64,000 nucleotides of DNA from Rhodomicrobium lacus. GTDB lineage: Bacteria > Pseudomonadota > Alphaproteobacteria > Rhizobiales > Rhodomicrobiaceae. The notes beneath the pieces were generated by a model. It did no database searches. It was not told where the DNA came from and saw only the letters and a list, made by a program, of their open reading frames with translations. A program made the position numbers and the translations under genes. The stretch spans positions 558,001-622,000 of the forward strand of contig NZ_RZNF01000002.1 of the NCBI RefSeq assembly GCF_003992725.1. The letters run 5' to 3'. The stretch's first letter is position 1. Each line of letters starts with the position of its first letter. Positions 17,940 to 27,430 of this stretch are shown here, piece by piece.

Positions 17940-19122
17940 CGCGCCCCGTAGGCCGCGCGTCGCGGATGCCGCCGTCGAATGCGGGACGAAGCGAGTGCAG
18001 GGTGACCCCCCTTGCACTTGCGACGAGCCTTGCCACCACGAGGAGCACACCAGCCACGAAACCGATGAAGGCGCCTGCAAGAAGAAGGAGCGCCTTAGGC
18101 GGCCAGGATGGCCATGCCGGTGGCAGCGCCTCCTGAACGACGCGGGCATAGGCGGCGCTGCGGCTTTCCTGCGCCTCGATCTCGCGCTGCCGTTTCAGGA
18201 GCAGCGCATAAAGCTCCTTCGCGGCCGTTGCCTCCCGCTCCATCTCCTGAAGCTGAAGTTCCTTTTCCCGCCGCTCGACAACTTCGCCACGCAGGGTGTC
18301 AAGCCCCCGCTCCAAAAGGGCAACCTTCGTTTTCGCAATCAAATAGGCATCCTGCGACTGGAGCGACACTGCGCTTTTCGACTGGTCGAGGTCGCGCTTG
18401 GCCTGCGCCTCGGCAAGTGCGGCTCTCGCAAGGCCGAGCTGGCCTATGTATTCGACGAGATTTCGCTCCTCGACGGTCTGCTCGCCGACGCTGACAAGTC
18501 CATTTACGGCCCTGTAGTCCTGCATCTGCTTTTCGAGCCTGATGACCTGGGGTTCGAGGTTCTTGATGCGGCCCTGCAGCCAGGCGTTGGCTTTTTGCGC
18601 GGCGCTCGTGTCGGCGGCGGCAGCCTCATCGATATAGGCTTTCACGATGACGTTGGCGGCGTTGGCAGCGTCGGCGGCGTTGCGAGCCGAGAAAGTGACG
18701 TCGAGAACGTAGGTCAGCCCCTTTCTCGCAACCGAGAGATTGGCGAGAAAGGCGCGAATTTCCTTGTCCGTGAAGGTTTCCCGCTTTGTCTCGCCCGGTG
18801 TCGACTTCTCCGACAGTTCGGCCAGCGCCCGGCGCGCCACACTGCCCGACGTGAGAAGTTCAACCTGCGTGTCGATTGCCGATGTGTCGAAGATGGCGCT
18901 TTTGACGAGTTCCTCGCTGGAAAGAATGTTCTGTTGTCGCGTGTCGATGAGAACCTTGGCTGTCGCCTTGTAGGCGGGGTTCGAGACCACGATGAGAAGC
19001 ACGGCGAGCGCGACGCCAAGCCCCGCGGCTGCGATAACCAGACGTGCATTGACGAAGAGCGCGTTCAGGATCTTTCTGAAATCGATCTCGCGATCTTCGG
19101 GATCGACGACGACATCATGCAT
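17932..19122 (-). CDS. Polysaccharide chain-length regulator (PCP/Wzz-like, no kinase domain)
   Basis: A 396-residue polysaccharide co-polymerase. TM1 is at about 27-48 (LVIAAAGLGVALAVLLIVV), a periplasmic domain follows with YKATAKVLIDTRQQNILSS and heptad-rich coiled-coil at about 190-320, and TM2 is at about 351-373 (ALLLLAGAFIGFVAGVLLVV). The tail after TM2 is short, and no Walker A or tyrosine cluster of a BY-kinase is present. ATG 19122 is chosen; a TTG at 19134 would add four residues. It is first in a minus-strand operon with flippase and GH10 genes. Confidence 0.87.
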   Translation of the reverse strand: MHDVVVDPEDREIDFRKILNALFVNARLVIAAAGLGVALAVLLIVVSNPAYKATAKVLIDTRQQNILSSEELVKSAIFDTSAIDTQVELLTSGSVARRALAELSEKSTPGETKRETFTDKEIRAFLANLSVARKGLTYVLDVTFSARNAADAANAANVIVKAYIDEAAAADTSAAQKANAWLQGRIKNLEPQVIRLEKQMQDYRAVNGLVSVGEQTVEERNLVEYIGQLGLARAALAEAQAKRDLDQSKSAVSLQSQDAYLIAKTKVALLERGLDTLRGEVVERREKELQLQEMEREATAAKELYALLLKRQREIEAQESRSAAYARVVQEALPPAWPSWPPKALLLLAGAFIGFVAGVLLVVARLVASARGVTLHSLRPAFDGGIRDARPTGRDA

Positions 19123-19562
19123 CGGGAAACTCAAGAAACAACCAGCCTTTTACAAAACATCTCTGATATCCGGTGTATTGACTTCCACTGGAAACCGCTT
19201 GCGTTCGGATCAATACGTCCAAGTTGCTCTTGATGCGCATAATCTTGCTTGCATGCCTACGGAGGGCGAGGCAAATACGCGCGTCATCGGACGTGTTGGC
19301 ACAAATTTCTAGTGACGGCAAGACAAACAAAGCCGGATCGACGCCTTAACCAAGTTCAAGAGAAACAGTCTCGTGCTATTGTCCAAACAGTGCATTCGCG
19401 TCTAATTCTTGGCGGAGCCATCCATATTGCGACGGAGAATGCGGGTGCTTAGGCTGCGGACTGCGCCGCCAGCAATCGCAATCTCTGCATTTTGAATCGA
19501 CATCGAAACAAATGGGGCTGCACCAAAGTCTCCGAATGCTGGCGCAGTTCTTGAGGCGGGAT
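19123..19562. other. Divergent intergenic region
   Basis: A 440-base gap between the minus-strand chain-length operon and the plus-strand aminotransferase. It must hold promoters for both, but I see no convincing -35/-10 pair, palindrome or RNA structure. No ORF here has coding character. Confidence 0.5.
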
Positions 19563-20912
19563 ATGTCACATCAGTCCTTTTCCAGATCGAAGACGCTTCA
19601 GGCGAGAGCCCATCGTCTCATTCCTGCGGGATGCCACACCTACGCCAAGGGCCTCGACCAATATCCCGTCCTCGCGCCGGGTTTCATCGAGCGCGGGCGT
19701 GGCCCCCACGTCTGGGATGTCGATGGCAACGAGTTCATCGAGTATGGGATGGGAAACCGCGCCGTCACGCTCGGGCATGCGTTTCCCGCCGTTGTGGATG
19801 CGGTCCAGAAAGAGGTTGCGAAAGGCTGCAACTTCACCCGGCCGAGCCCCATCGAAGTCGAGTGCGCCGAGCGGTTCCTGAGCCTGATCGGCGCCGAGAT
19901 GGTGAAGTTCTGCAAGGACGGCTCGGACGCCACCTCCGGCGCGATCAAACTTGCGAGGGCCCACACCGGACGCGACCATGTCGCCTATTGCTCGGATCAC
20001 CCGTTTTTCTCCGTCGACGACTGGTTCATCGGCACGACGGCGATGGGAGCCGGCGTGCCGCAGGCGACGAAAGACCTTACGCTGACGTTCAGGTATGACG
20101 ATCTCGACAGCGCTGCGGCGCTCTTCGACCGTTACCCCGGCAAGATCGCGGCAATCATCCTCGAACCCTCGCGCGGCGCCGATCCGAAGGACGGCTTCCT
20201 GCATCGGCTGAAGGAACTGTGCCATCGCAATGGCGCGCTTTTCGTCCTCGATGAAATGATCACCGGCTTCAGGTGGGCGAATGGCGGCGCGCAGGCGCTC
20301 TACGGTATCGAGCCCGATCTCAGCACATTCGGCAAGGCGCTCGGCAACGGCTTCTCCGTTTCCGCCTTGTGCGGCAAACGCGAGTTCATGCGGCTCGGCG
20401 GCTTTCAGCACCACGACAAGCCGCGCGTGTTCCTGCTCTCCACCACTCACGGCGGCGAAACCGGGCCTCTCGCCGCTGCTCTAGCAACCATCGAGACCTA
20501 CCAGGATCAACCGGTGATCGAAACGCTGCATAGGCTCGGCGCATCGTTGCGCGAGGGCTTCGAGCAGGCGATCCGCCGTCACGGCCTGCGGGACCACGTA
20601 TCCGTCCATGGCCGCGATTGCTGCCTTGTCTTCGCGACGCTCGACCGCGACCGGAAACCCTCTCAGGGATACCGGTCGCTTTTCCTGCAGGAGATGATCC
20701 GCGGCGGCGTCATCTGCCCCTCGCTCGCCGTCTGCTATTCGCATTCCGCGCACGACATCGAGCGGACCGTGGAAGCGGTGGATGCGTCGCTTGCCGTCTA
20801 TGCCCGCGCACTGGACGACGGCTTTGGAAAGCACCTTTGCGGGCGCCCTTCCCAGATCGTGCAGCGAAGCTTCAATCTGCCCGGCGCTTTCGATGAAGAT
20901 TTCGGCGCCTGA
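19563..20912 (+). CDS. Class III PLP aminotransferase, glutamate-1-semialdehyde aminomutase-like
   Basis: A 449-residue fold-type I aminotransferase resembling HemL. Pyridoxal-phosphate residues are visible: Asp230 in LFVLDEMITGFRW and Lys258 in STFGKALGNGF; the phosphate-binding region is CKDGSDATSGAIKLAR. Differences from HemL and its place beside polysaccharide genes suggest a sugar or small-acid aminotransferase, not tetrapyrrole synthesis. ATG 19563 is preferred because GAGG at 19553-19556 is six bases upstream and homology starts at ARAHRLIPAG. The frame also allows a start at 19512. The substrate is unknown. Confidence 0.85.
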   Translation: MSHQSFSRSKTLQARAHRLIPAGCHTYAKGLDQYPVLAPGFIERGRGPHVWDVDGNEFIEYGMGNRAVTLGHAFPAVVDAVQKEVAKGCNFTRPSPIEVECAERFLSLIGAEMVKFCKDGSDATSGAIKLARAHTGRDHVAYCSDHPFFSVDDWFIGTTAMGAGVPQATKDLTLTFRYDDLDSAAALFDRYPGKIAAIILEPSRGADPKDGFLHRLKELCHRNGALFVLDEMITGFRWANGGAQALYGIEPDLSTFGKALGNGFSVSALCGKREFMRLGGFQHHDKPRVFLLSTTHGGETGPLAAALATIETYQDQPVIETLHRLGASLREGFEQAIRRHGLRDHVSVHGRDCCLVFATLDRDRKPSQGYRSLFLQEMIRGGVICPSLAVCYSHSAHDIERTVEAVDASLAVYARALDDGFGKHLCGRPSQIVQRSFNLPGAFDEDFGA

Positions 20913-20915
20913 AAT

Positions 20916-20947
20916 GTGCCTCTCGTTTATGCGCCTCTCGTTTATTT
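20916..20947 (+). repeat. Short tandem repeat after the aminotransferase
   Basis: The 13-base word GCCTCTCGTTTAT occurs twice in tandem (16-base period) just after the aminotransferase stop. It is probably incidental, but it lies in the short gap before the ArsR-type gene. Confidence 0.4.
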
Positions 20948-21046
20948 GAACCGTTCTGGCAAACATCTGAAACCGGAGATGTTCGAAACCCCTTATCATT
21001 ATGTGAACGAGACAAGACGCAGAGTCAGCAATTACGGGGCGTGGAC

Positions 21047-21424
21047 ATGGGAAAACTCGACGGGACAGGCGAAGCAAGGGCAGACGATGTTGCGGCGGGA
21101 CACGGCCCTGTGCAGGCGGCCAACATGCTGCGCGCGCTCGCCAATCCGCACCGGCTCCAGATCCTTCGCCTTCTCGGTCAAGCTCCGCATACGGTCATGG
21201 ATCTTTGCCAGCGCCTGAGCTTGCGGCAAAGCCTGGCCTCGCAACATCTGGCGCGGCTCCGCCTCGACGGCATCGTCGCGGCCGAGCGGCACGGCCATCA
21301 CGTCATCTACTCTCTCCGTAACGCCAGAGCGCGCGCGATCCTCGACATTCTCGACGACGACCGCCCGGCGTCTTCGCGCACGAATGCGCACCGAAGGGCG
21401 GAGGCTTTCGACGCCCACGCCTGA
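21047..21424 (+). CDS. ArsR-family winged-helix transcriptional regulator
   Basis: A 125-residue regulator. MLRALANPHRLQILRLLGQ is the classic ArsR N-terminal helix, and TVMDLCQRLSLRQSLASQHL followed by LRLDGIVAAERHGHHVIYSL gives the winged helix-turn-helix. The usual CVC metal site of arsenic or cadmium sensors is not present, so it may sense something else or be redox-type. ATG 21047 is chosen; a GTG at 21041 is in frame. It sits 148 bases upstream of the Liv operon on the same strand and could regulate it, but no operator was identified. Confidence 0.88.
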   Translation: MGKLDGTGEARADDVAAGHGPVQAANMLRALANPHRLQILRLLGQAPHTVMDLCQRLSLRQSLASQHLARLRLDGIVAAERHGHHVIYSLRNARARAILDILDDDRPASSRTNAHRRAEAFDAHA

Positions 21425-21572
21425 CCCCGTCGGGTTTTGCGCCGCGTCGGTCCGAATCCAGCTTAACAATGCGCGGCCCACTGCCGGTAGTTGTTGTCGC
21501 AGCCCCCCGGATTAGACTACATCGTGGGCTCGTGCCGGTTTACATACCGGCCGCACCGAAGCGGAACTCTCG

Positions 21573-22490
21573 ATGGACTATTTCGCCCAACAACTCATCA
21601 ACGGTTTGACTCTCGGCTCGATCTACGGGCTCATCGCAATCGGCTATACGATGGTCTACGGCATCGTCGGCATGATCAACTTCGCGCATGGCGAAGTGTT
21701 TATGATCGGCGCGTTCGTCGCCCTGATCGCCATTCTCTCGCTTTTCGCGCTGGGCGTCACCGCCGTTCCGCTCGCGCTGCTTCTCGCACTCGTCATCGCC
21801 ATGGCGCTGACCGGCCTCTGGGGATGGGCCATCGAACGCCTTGCCTACCGCCCCTTGCGAAATTCCTTCCGCCTCGCGCCCCTCATCACCGCCATCGGTA
21901 TGTCGATCGCGCTTCAGACCTTCGTGGCGCTCGCGCAGGGCGCGCGCTCGAAGCCCCTGCCGCCCATCATCCGGGGCGGCTTCACCCTGTCCGAGGGCGA
22001 TGGCGGCTTCGCCGTGAGCCTTTCCTACATGCAGATCCTGATCGTCGTGACCACGGTGGTCGTGATGGCGGCCTTCTCGTACCTCATCAACAGCACATCC
22101 CTGGGCCGCGCGCAGCGCGCCTGCGAGCAGGACCGCAAGATGGCCGCGCTTTGCGGGGTGAATGTGGATCGCACGATCTCGCTCACCTTCGTGATCGGCG
22201 CCGCGCTGGCTGCCGTGGCGGGGCTCATGTTCCTTGCCTATTACGGCGTGATCGACTTCTTCGTGGGCTTTGTCGCGGGCATCAAGGCTTTCACGGCCGC
22301 TGTGCTCGGGGGCATCGGATCGTTGCCGGGCGCCATGCTGGGCGGCCTCCTCATCGGCCTCATCGAAGTGTTCTGGGCAGGCTATTTCACCGCGCAATAC
22401 AAGGATGTCGCGGCGTTCTCGATCCTCGCCATCGTGCTCATTTTCATGCCATCCGGCCTTCTCGGTCGCCCTGAAGTGGAGAAGGTCTAG
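21573..22490 (+). CDS. livH: Branched-chain amino-acid ABC transporter permease LivH
   Basis: A 305-residue inner-membrane permease with about eight hydrophobic helices. The N-terminus YFAQQLINGLTLGSIYGLIA and the following GYTMVYGIVGMINFAHGE are diagnostic of LivH, and CEQDRKMAALCGVN is the loop that contacts the ATPase. It pairs with LivM to form the channel for leucine, isoleucine and valine or related amides. It is the first gene of the transporter operon, with the next gene three bases downstream. Confidence 0.95.
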   Translation: MDYFAQQLINGLTLGSIYGLIAIGYTMVYGIVGMINFAHGEVFMIGAFVALIAILSLFALGVTAVPLALLLALVIAMALTGLWGWAIERLAYRPLRNSFRLAPLITAIGMSIALQTFVALAQGARSKPLPPIIRGGFTLSEGDGGFAVSLSYMQILIVVTTVVVMAAFSYLINSTSLGRAQRACEQDRKMAALCGVNVDRTISLTFVIGAALAAVAGLMFLAYYGVIDFFVGFVAGIKAFTAAVLGGIGSLPGAMLGGLLIGLIEVFWAGYFTAQYKDVAAFSILAIVLIFMPSGLLGRPEVEKV

Positions 22491-22493
22491 AAG

Positions 22494-24092
22494 ATGACGG
22501 ACACGCTTCAGCCTGAAACGTCGCCCGTCACCCGAACGCTTCCCAAGGGCTTTATCACCGCCGACGTTTTGAAGGACGCAGGGATCACATTCGTCATCGC
22601 GCTTCTGCTGTTCGGCTCCATCGTGGGCCTCAGAACCGAAACCGTGAACGGCGTGCTGATTCTCCTGCCACAATTCGGCAAGGCGCTCGCGCTTGCTACG
22701 GCCGTCGCCGTGGGGCGGCTCCTGCTGGACGTCTTCATCTGGCGCAGGATGAAAGACGGACGCACCTTTGCCTCGCTTGTCCCATCGGCCTTGCCGGTCC
22801 TGAAGATCGCGGGTGCGGTTGGCGTCACGTTCGGGCTCGCGCTTTACGGCATTCCCGGCTTCCGCACTTCGCTGGTGGCGGGGGCGGGATCTGGCCACCC
22901 GGCGCTTGGGGCTGTGACCGACCTCATCACTTTCGCATGCGAAAGCACGTTCCTCGTCGTTGCCGCCATGGCCATTGTGCGGGCGGCTCGCCTCCTTATC
23001 GGGCAGACGCCGGAAGAGGCGGTCGGACAGGGCATCCTGAGGCGCCTTACGGCCGATTTCGGGCGCGAGTTTCCCATTGCGCTGCTTCTGATCGCGCTCG
23101 CTCTTCCGATGCTGACGGTGGGGCCGTCGCAGCGCTACGCCATCGACACGGCGACGCAGATCCTCATTTACGTGATGCTTGGCTGGGGGCTGAACATCGT
23201 CGTCGGCCTCGCGGGGCTCCTCGACCTCGGCTATGTCGCTTTTTACGCGGTCGGCGCTTACACCTATGCGCTCATCTCCACGCAATTCGGCTGGTCGTTC
23301 TGGGTCTGCCTGCCGCTCGCGGGCTTCTTCGCGGCCTTGTGGGGCATCACGCTCGGCTTCCCGGTGCTGCGACTGCGCGGAGACTACCTCGCCATCGTGA
23401 CGATGGCCTTCGGCGAGATCATCCGCATCGTTCTTCTGAACTGGCAGAGCCTGACGGGCGGCCCGAACGGCATCAACAAGATCCCGAAGCTCACTTTCTT
23501 CGGCCTGCCCTTCGAGCGCACCGGCGAAAGCACCTTCGCGAACGTGTTCGGCCTGAAGTTCGACCCGCTCCACCGCATGGTGTTCCTCTATTACGTCATC
23601 CTCGCGCTCGCGCTCTTCACCAACTTCATAACCTTGCGCCTGCGTCGCCTGCCCATCGGCCGCGCCTGGGAAGCGCTGCGCGAGGACGAGATCGCCTGCC
23701 GGTCTGTCGGCATCAACACGGTCACGACCAAACTGACCGCGTTCGCCATCGGCGCAATGTTCGGCGGCTTCGCGGGCTCGTTCTTCGCCGCGCGGCAAGG
23801 CTTCATCAGCCCCGAGTCGTTCACCTTCATGGAATCGGCGCTGGTGCTCGCCATCGTGGTGCTGGGCGGCCTCGGCTCGCAACTCGGCGTCGTGATCGCG
23901 GCCGTGATCCTCATCGGCAGCGCGGAGCGCTTCCGCGACCTGGAGGACTACCGCATGCTCATTTTCGGGCTTTCCATGGTGCTCGTCATGATCTGGCGTC
24001 CGCGAGGGCTCATGTCCGGACGCACGCCCTCCGCCTTTCTCAACGCGAGGAAGAACATATCTGGCAGCTTCGTCAAGGAAGGGCGCGGCTGA
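22494..24092 (+). CDS. livM: Branched-chain amino-acid ABC transporter permease LivM (long form)
   Basis: A 532-residue permease. The family core starts near residue 195 ([20 protein letters not shown]) and contains [28 protein letters not shown], cut here into recognisable LivM segments, and the ATPase-contact loop [17 protein letters not shown]. The first 190 residues are an extension with several extra hydrophobic helices not needed for LivM function in E. coli. The gene overlaps livG by one base (TGATG). Confidence 0.93.
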   Translation: MTDTLQPETSPVTRTLPKGFITADVLKDAGITFVIALLLFGSIVGLRTETVNGVLILLPQFGKALALATAVAVGRLLLDVFIWRRMKDGRTFASLVPSALPVLKIAGAVGVTFGLALYGIPGFRTSLVAGAGSGHPALGAVTDLITFACESTFLVVAAMAIVRAARLLIGQTPEEAVGQGILRRLTADFGREFPIALLLIALALPMLTVGPSQRYAIDTATQILIYVMLGWGLNIVVGLAGLLDLGYVAFYAVGAYTYALISTQFGWSFWVCLPLAGFFAALWGITLGFPVLRLRGDYLAIVTMAFGEIIRIVLLNWQSLTGGPNGINKIPKLTFFGLPFERTGESTFANVFGLKFDPLHRMVFLYYVILALALFTNFITLRLRRLPIGRAWEALREDEIACRSVGINTVTTKLTAFAIGAMFGGFAGSFFAARQGFISPESFTFMESALVLAIVVLGGLGSQLGVVIAAVILIGSAERFRDLEDYRMLIFGLSMVLVMIWRPRGLMSGRTPSAFLNARKNISGSFVKEGRG

Positions 24093-25018
24093 TGGCAGAC
24101 GGCGCAAGCGACGCAATCCGCGACGACCTCCTGCGTGTGGAGAACCTCACCATGCGCTTCGGCGGGCTTCTCGCCGTAGACAAGCTGTCCTTCACCGCGC
24201 GGCGCGGCGACATCACCGCCATCATCGGCCCGAACGGGGCGGGCAAGACGACCTTCTTCAACTGCATTACCGGCTTCTACAAGCCGACGGAGGGGCGCAT
24301 CGCGCTTGCCCATGGTTCGGAAGCCGCGTTCGAGGCGCTGCCAGCGGCGACGTTCCGGGGCAAGCAATGGTTGAAGGCGGACGGCGCCGGGGCGGTGTTC
24401 CTTCTCGAACGCATGCCGGGCTTCGAAATCGCGCGGCTCGCCCGCGTGGCGCGCACATTCCAGAACATCCGGCTGTTTGCGGGCATGACGCTTCTCGAAA
24501 ACCTGCTCGTCGCGCAGCATACCGTGCTGAACGCGGCCTCCGGCTACACCATCGGGGGGCTGCTCGGGCTGTCGAGCTTCAGGCGCGCGGAAGCCGAAGC
24601 CATCGACAAGGCGGCGTACTGGCTCCGCGAAATCGGCCTCATCGACCGCGCCGACGACCCGGCGGGCGACCTTCCCTATGGCGCGCAACGGCGGCTTGAA
24701 ATCGCGCGGGCCATGTGCACCGATCCCGTGCTGCTCTGCCTTGACGAACCGGCCGCCGGGCTCAATCCGCGCGAAAGCCACGAGCTTAACGCGCTCCTCC
24801 TCAAGATCCGCGAGGAGCACGCGCTGTCCATCCTCCTCATCGAGCACGACATGGGCGTGGTCATGCAGATTTCCGACCGCATAGCCGTGCTCGACTACGG
24901 CAGGAAGATCGCCGAAGGCACCCCCGAGGAGATCCGCGCCGATCCGCGCGTGATCGCGGCCTATCTCGGCGTTCCCGACGATGAAGTGGCCGACATTGGC
25001 GTGGAGGTTGAACCATGA
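24092..25018 (+). CDS. livG: Branched-chain amino-acid ABC transporter ATPase LivG
   Basis: A 308-residue ABC ATPase. Walker A is GPNGAGKTT, the Q-loop is at ARTFQNIRLF, the signature motif is PYGAQRRLEIARA (LPYG form typical of LivG), Walker B is VLLCLDEPAAGLNP, and the switch His is in LIEHDMGV. Between Walker A and the Q-loop there is an insert of about 40 residues compared with short LivG proteins. The start at 24092 overlaps the livM stop; the frame is open further upstream but only as an antisense shadow of livM. Confidence 0.95.
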   Translation: MADGASDAIRDDLLRVENLTMRFGGLLAVDKLSFTARRGDITAIIGPNGAGKTTFFNCITGFYKPTEGRIALAHGSEAAFEALPAATFRGKQWLKADGAGAVFLLERMPGFEIARLARVARTFQNIRLFAGMTLLENLLVAQHTVLNAASGYTIGGLLGLSSFRRAEAEAIDKAAYWLREIGLIDRADDPAGDLPYGAQRRLEIARAMCTDPVLLCLDEPAAGLNPRESHELNALLLKIREEHALSILLIEHDMGVVMQISDRIAVLDYGRKIAEGTPEEIRADPRVIAAYLGVPDDEVADIGVEVEP

Positions 25019-25746
25019 AGCCGCTTCTCGCCGTGCGCGGCGTCGAAACCTATTACGGTGCGATCCGGGCGCTGAAGGGCGTCGACATCGACGTTTTCGA
25101 GGGCGAGATCGTGACGATGATCGGCTCGAACGGCGCGGGCAAGACCACGCTCATGAACACGATCTGCGGCGATCCGCGCGCGCGCTCCGGCCGCATCGTG
25201 TTCGACGGCCGCGACATCACGGCCATGCCGACGCATGAAATCATGCGGCTGTCGATCGCGCAGTCGCCGGAGGGCCGCCGCATCTTCCCGCGCATGACGG
25301 TTTACGAGAACCTGCTCATGGGTGCCCTGCTCGGCCCCAACGACGACGCCTCGATAAAGGGAGATCTCGCAACCGTCTTCAGCCTGTTTCCCGTCCTCGA
25401 ACGCAGGCAAGGGCAGCGAGGCGGTACGCTCTCGGGCGGCGAGCAGCAGATGCTCGCCATCGGCCGGGCGCTTATGGGGCGGCCAAAGCTTTTGCTTCTC
25501 GACGAACCGTCGCTCGGTCTCGCGCCGCTCATCGTCAAACAGATTTTTTCAGTGATCCGCGATCTGAACCGCAGGCAGGGTCTTACCGTCTTCCTCGTCG
25601 AGCAGAACGCTTTTCACGCGCTGAAGCTCGCCCATCGCGGTTATGTGATGGTCAACGGTCAGATTACGATGGCGGGGCCGGCGTCCGAGCTTCTCGCTCG
25701 CGACGACATCAAGGCGGCCTATCTCGAAGGAGGCGTTCATGCCTGA
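25015..25746 (+). CDS. livF: Branched-chain amino-acid ABC transporter ATPase LivF
   Basis: A 243-residue ABC ATPase, the partner of LivG. Walker A is GSNGAGKTT, the LivF-specific SPEGRRIFPRMTV lies at the Q-loop, the signature is LSGGEQQMLAIGRAL, and Walker B is LLLLDEPSLGLAP. The length is normal. Its start overlaps the livG stop by four bases (ATGA), which fits stoichiometric translation of the two subunits. Confidence 0.95.
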   Translation: MKPLLAVRGVETYYGAIRALKGVDIDVFEGEIVTMIGSNGAGKTTLMNTICGDPRARSGRIVFDGRDITAMPTHEIMRLSIAQSPEGRRIFPRMTVYENLLMGALLGPNDDASIKGDLATVFSLFPVLERRQGQRGGTLSGGEQQMLAIGRALMGRPKLLLLDEPSLGLAPLIVKQIFSVIRDLNRRQGLTVFLVEQNAFHALKLAHRGYVMVNGQITMAGPASELLARDDIKAAYLEGGVHA

Positions 25747-25788
25747 TGGATCGCCTTTTTCTCGCGGCAGACCTGTGGGGGATGCGCC

Positions 25789-26196
25789 ATGGGCGTGATC
25801 TGGGAAACCTCGTTCTGGGCCTTCCTGTTCGTCACCGTGTTTGCCGGAGGCGGCGCGGCCTACATGATCGGGCGAGCGGCGGCGCGCGGGTGGAACCCTA
25901 TCTGGCAGGCGGGCCTTCAGGTGATGCTGCTGACGGCGGCGGTGCGCTTTCTGCACTGGGGACTGTTTGCGGGTGCGACGCTTGAAAGCTGGCGCCAGTC
26001 TCAGGGCTCGCTACTATCGCTCCATTACTATCTCGTCGATGCAATCGTGCTGCTCGTTTTCGCGGCAATCGGGTTTTCCCGGCAACGCACAGTGCAAATG
26101 CTTCGGCAGTATGGCTGGCTCGCTGTGGAAACGAGCCCGCTGACGTGGCGGCCATTGCACGACGCCAAGAGCCCGCCGCAATCCCGTCGAGACTGA
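25789..26196 (+). CDS. Small membrane protein of the Liv operon (DUF6867-like)
   Basis: A 135-residue protein with three hydrophobic helices (FWAFLFVTVFAGGGAAYMIG, then one near 41-60 and one near 82-96). From memory it fits the DUF6867 family, which sits beside liv genes in Hyphomicrobiales. It lies between livF and the binding-protein gene on the same strand, so it is probably part of the transporter operon. Its role is not known. Confidence 0.75.
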   Translation: MGVIWETSFWAFLFVTVFAGGGAAYMIGRAAARGWNPIWQAGLQVMLLTAAVRFLHWGLFAGATLESWRQSQGSLLSLHYYLVDAIVLLVFAAIGFSRQRTVQMLRQYGWLAVETSPLTWRPLHDAKSPPQSRRD

Positions 26197-26248
26197 ACTT
26201 CCGCATTCCGCAGTCCATAAGATGAAAAGCACTTGGAGAGGACGATAT

Positions 26249-27352
26249 ATGCGCAAAATTCTGGCAGGTCTGGCCCTTCTCGGTCTTGGGGCCGCAGCCG
26301 CCCCGGCTTGGGCGGACGACATCTCCATCGCCATCGCAGGTCCGCTCACCGGCAAGGAAGCGACCTTCGGCGCCCAGTTCAAGGCGGGCGCGGAGGCAGC
26401 CGTCGCCGACATCAATGCAAAGGGCGGCGTGCTCGGCAAGCAGCTCAAGCTTCAGTTCGGCGACGACCAGTGCGACCCGAAGCAGGCGCGCGCGGTCGCC
26501 GAGCAACTGGCTTCCTCCGGGGTGGTCTTCGTCGCGGGGCACTTCTGTTCGAGTTCCTCGATCCCTGCTTCGAGCGTCTACAACGAACAGGGCGTCGTTC
26601 AGATCTCGCCCGGTTCCACCAACCCGAAGCTGACGGACGAGCGTCCGGGCGACTTCACCTATCGCATCTGCGGACGTGACGATCAGCAAGGCGGCGTCGC
26701 GGGTGCTTATCTCGCGAAGGAATTCGCCGACAAGAAGATTGCGATCCTGCACGACAAGACGGCTTACGGCCAGGGCCTCGCCGACGAGACCAAGAAGGCG
26801 CTGAACGCTGCGGGCAAGCAGGAAGTCTTCTACGAGGCGATCACGCCCGGCGAAAAGGACTACACGGCCATCGTCACCAAGCTGAAGCAGAACGGCATCG
26901 ATGTCGTCTATCTGGGCGGCTACCACACCGAAGCCGGTCTCATCATCCGCCAGGCGCGCGGGCAAAACCTGAAGACGATCCTCGTCGGCGGCGATGCGCT
27001 CGTCTCGACGGAACTCGGCTCGATCGCGGGCGACGATGTGGAAGGCACGCTCATGACCTTCTCCCCCGATCCGCGCAAGAACCCGGCCGCGAAAGAGGTC
27101 GTCGACGCGCTCGAAAAGAAGGGCGTCAACCCGGAAGGCTATGTCGTCTACACCTACGCCGCGGTCCAGACCTGGGCGCAGGCCGCCGAGAAAGCGGGTA
27201 CGACGGAAGGCGAGAAGGTCGTGGCCGCGCTGAAGGATCTGGAGTTCGACACCGCGCTCGGCAAGTTCAAGTTCGACGCGAAGGGCGATCCGAACCTTCC
27301 GTCCTATGTGTTCTATCGCTGGGGCAAGAAGGGCTACGAGCAGATCCAGTAA
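26249..27352 (+). CDS. livK: Branched-chain amino-acid ABC transporter substrate-binding protein
   Basis: A 367-residue periplasmic binding protein. Residues 1-23 are a Sec signal peptide (RKILAGLALLGLGAAAAPAW, cleavage after AWA). The mature part has the LivJ/LivK fold: ISIAIAGPLTGKEATFG, GAEAAVADINAKGGVLGKQL, ASGVVFVAGHFCSSSSI and YKKLKQNG-like helices, with Cys in the CDPKQA loop as in LivJ. ATG 26249 follows GGAGAGGA at 26235-26242, whereas ATG 26222 lies before this site. It is last in the operon and followed by a strong terminator. The ligand could be amino acids or short amides. Confidence 0.94.
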   Translation: MRKILAGLALLGLGAAAAPAWADDISIAIAGPLTGKEATFGAQFKAGAEAAVADINAKGGVLGKQLKLQFGDDQCDPKQARAVAEQLASSGVVFVAGHFCSSSSIPASSVYNEQGVVQISPGSTNPKLTDERPGDFTYRICGRDDQQGGVAGAYLAKEFADKKIAILHDKTAYGQGLADETKKALNAAGKQEVFYEAITPGEKDYTAIVTKLKQNGIDVVYLGGYHTEAGLIIRQARGQNLKTILVGGDALVSTELGSIAGDDVEGTLMTFSPDPRKNPAAKEVVDALEKKGVNPEGYVVYTYAAVQTWAQAAEKAGTTEGEKVVAALKDLEFDTALGKFKFDAKGDPNLPSYVFYRWGKKGYEQIQ

Positions 27353-27397
27353 ATTTCGAGCTTAGACAGTCGCGGTCGACGGCTGCCACGGCAATCG

Positions 27398-27430
27398 GGC
27401 GCTTCGCTTCGGCGAGGCGCCTTTTTTTTT
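27398..27430 (+). terminator. Rho-independent terminator with UUCG tetraloop
   Basis: A ten-base stem (27398-27407 with 27412-27421, one G-U pair) closes a TTCG loop in C(UUCG)G context and is followed by nine T residues (27422-27430). It ends the Liv operon 46 bases after the binding-protein stop. The rest of the 27353-27642 gap shows nothing else. Confidence 0.92.

Noticed and set aside
20916-20947. Tandem 13-base word as an attachment site
   Set aside because: There are only two copies, with no integrase or flanking tRNA, so it is probably incidental.
22937-24091. Upstream extension of livG in frame
   Set aside because: It reads livM in another frame; the real LivG N-terminus starts at 24092.
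21540-24116. 858-codon open frame on the minus strand
   Set aside because: It is fully antisense to livH and livM, very rich in Arg/Glu/His/Asp as GC-rich shadows are, and has no recognisable domain.
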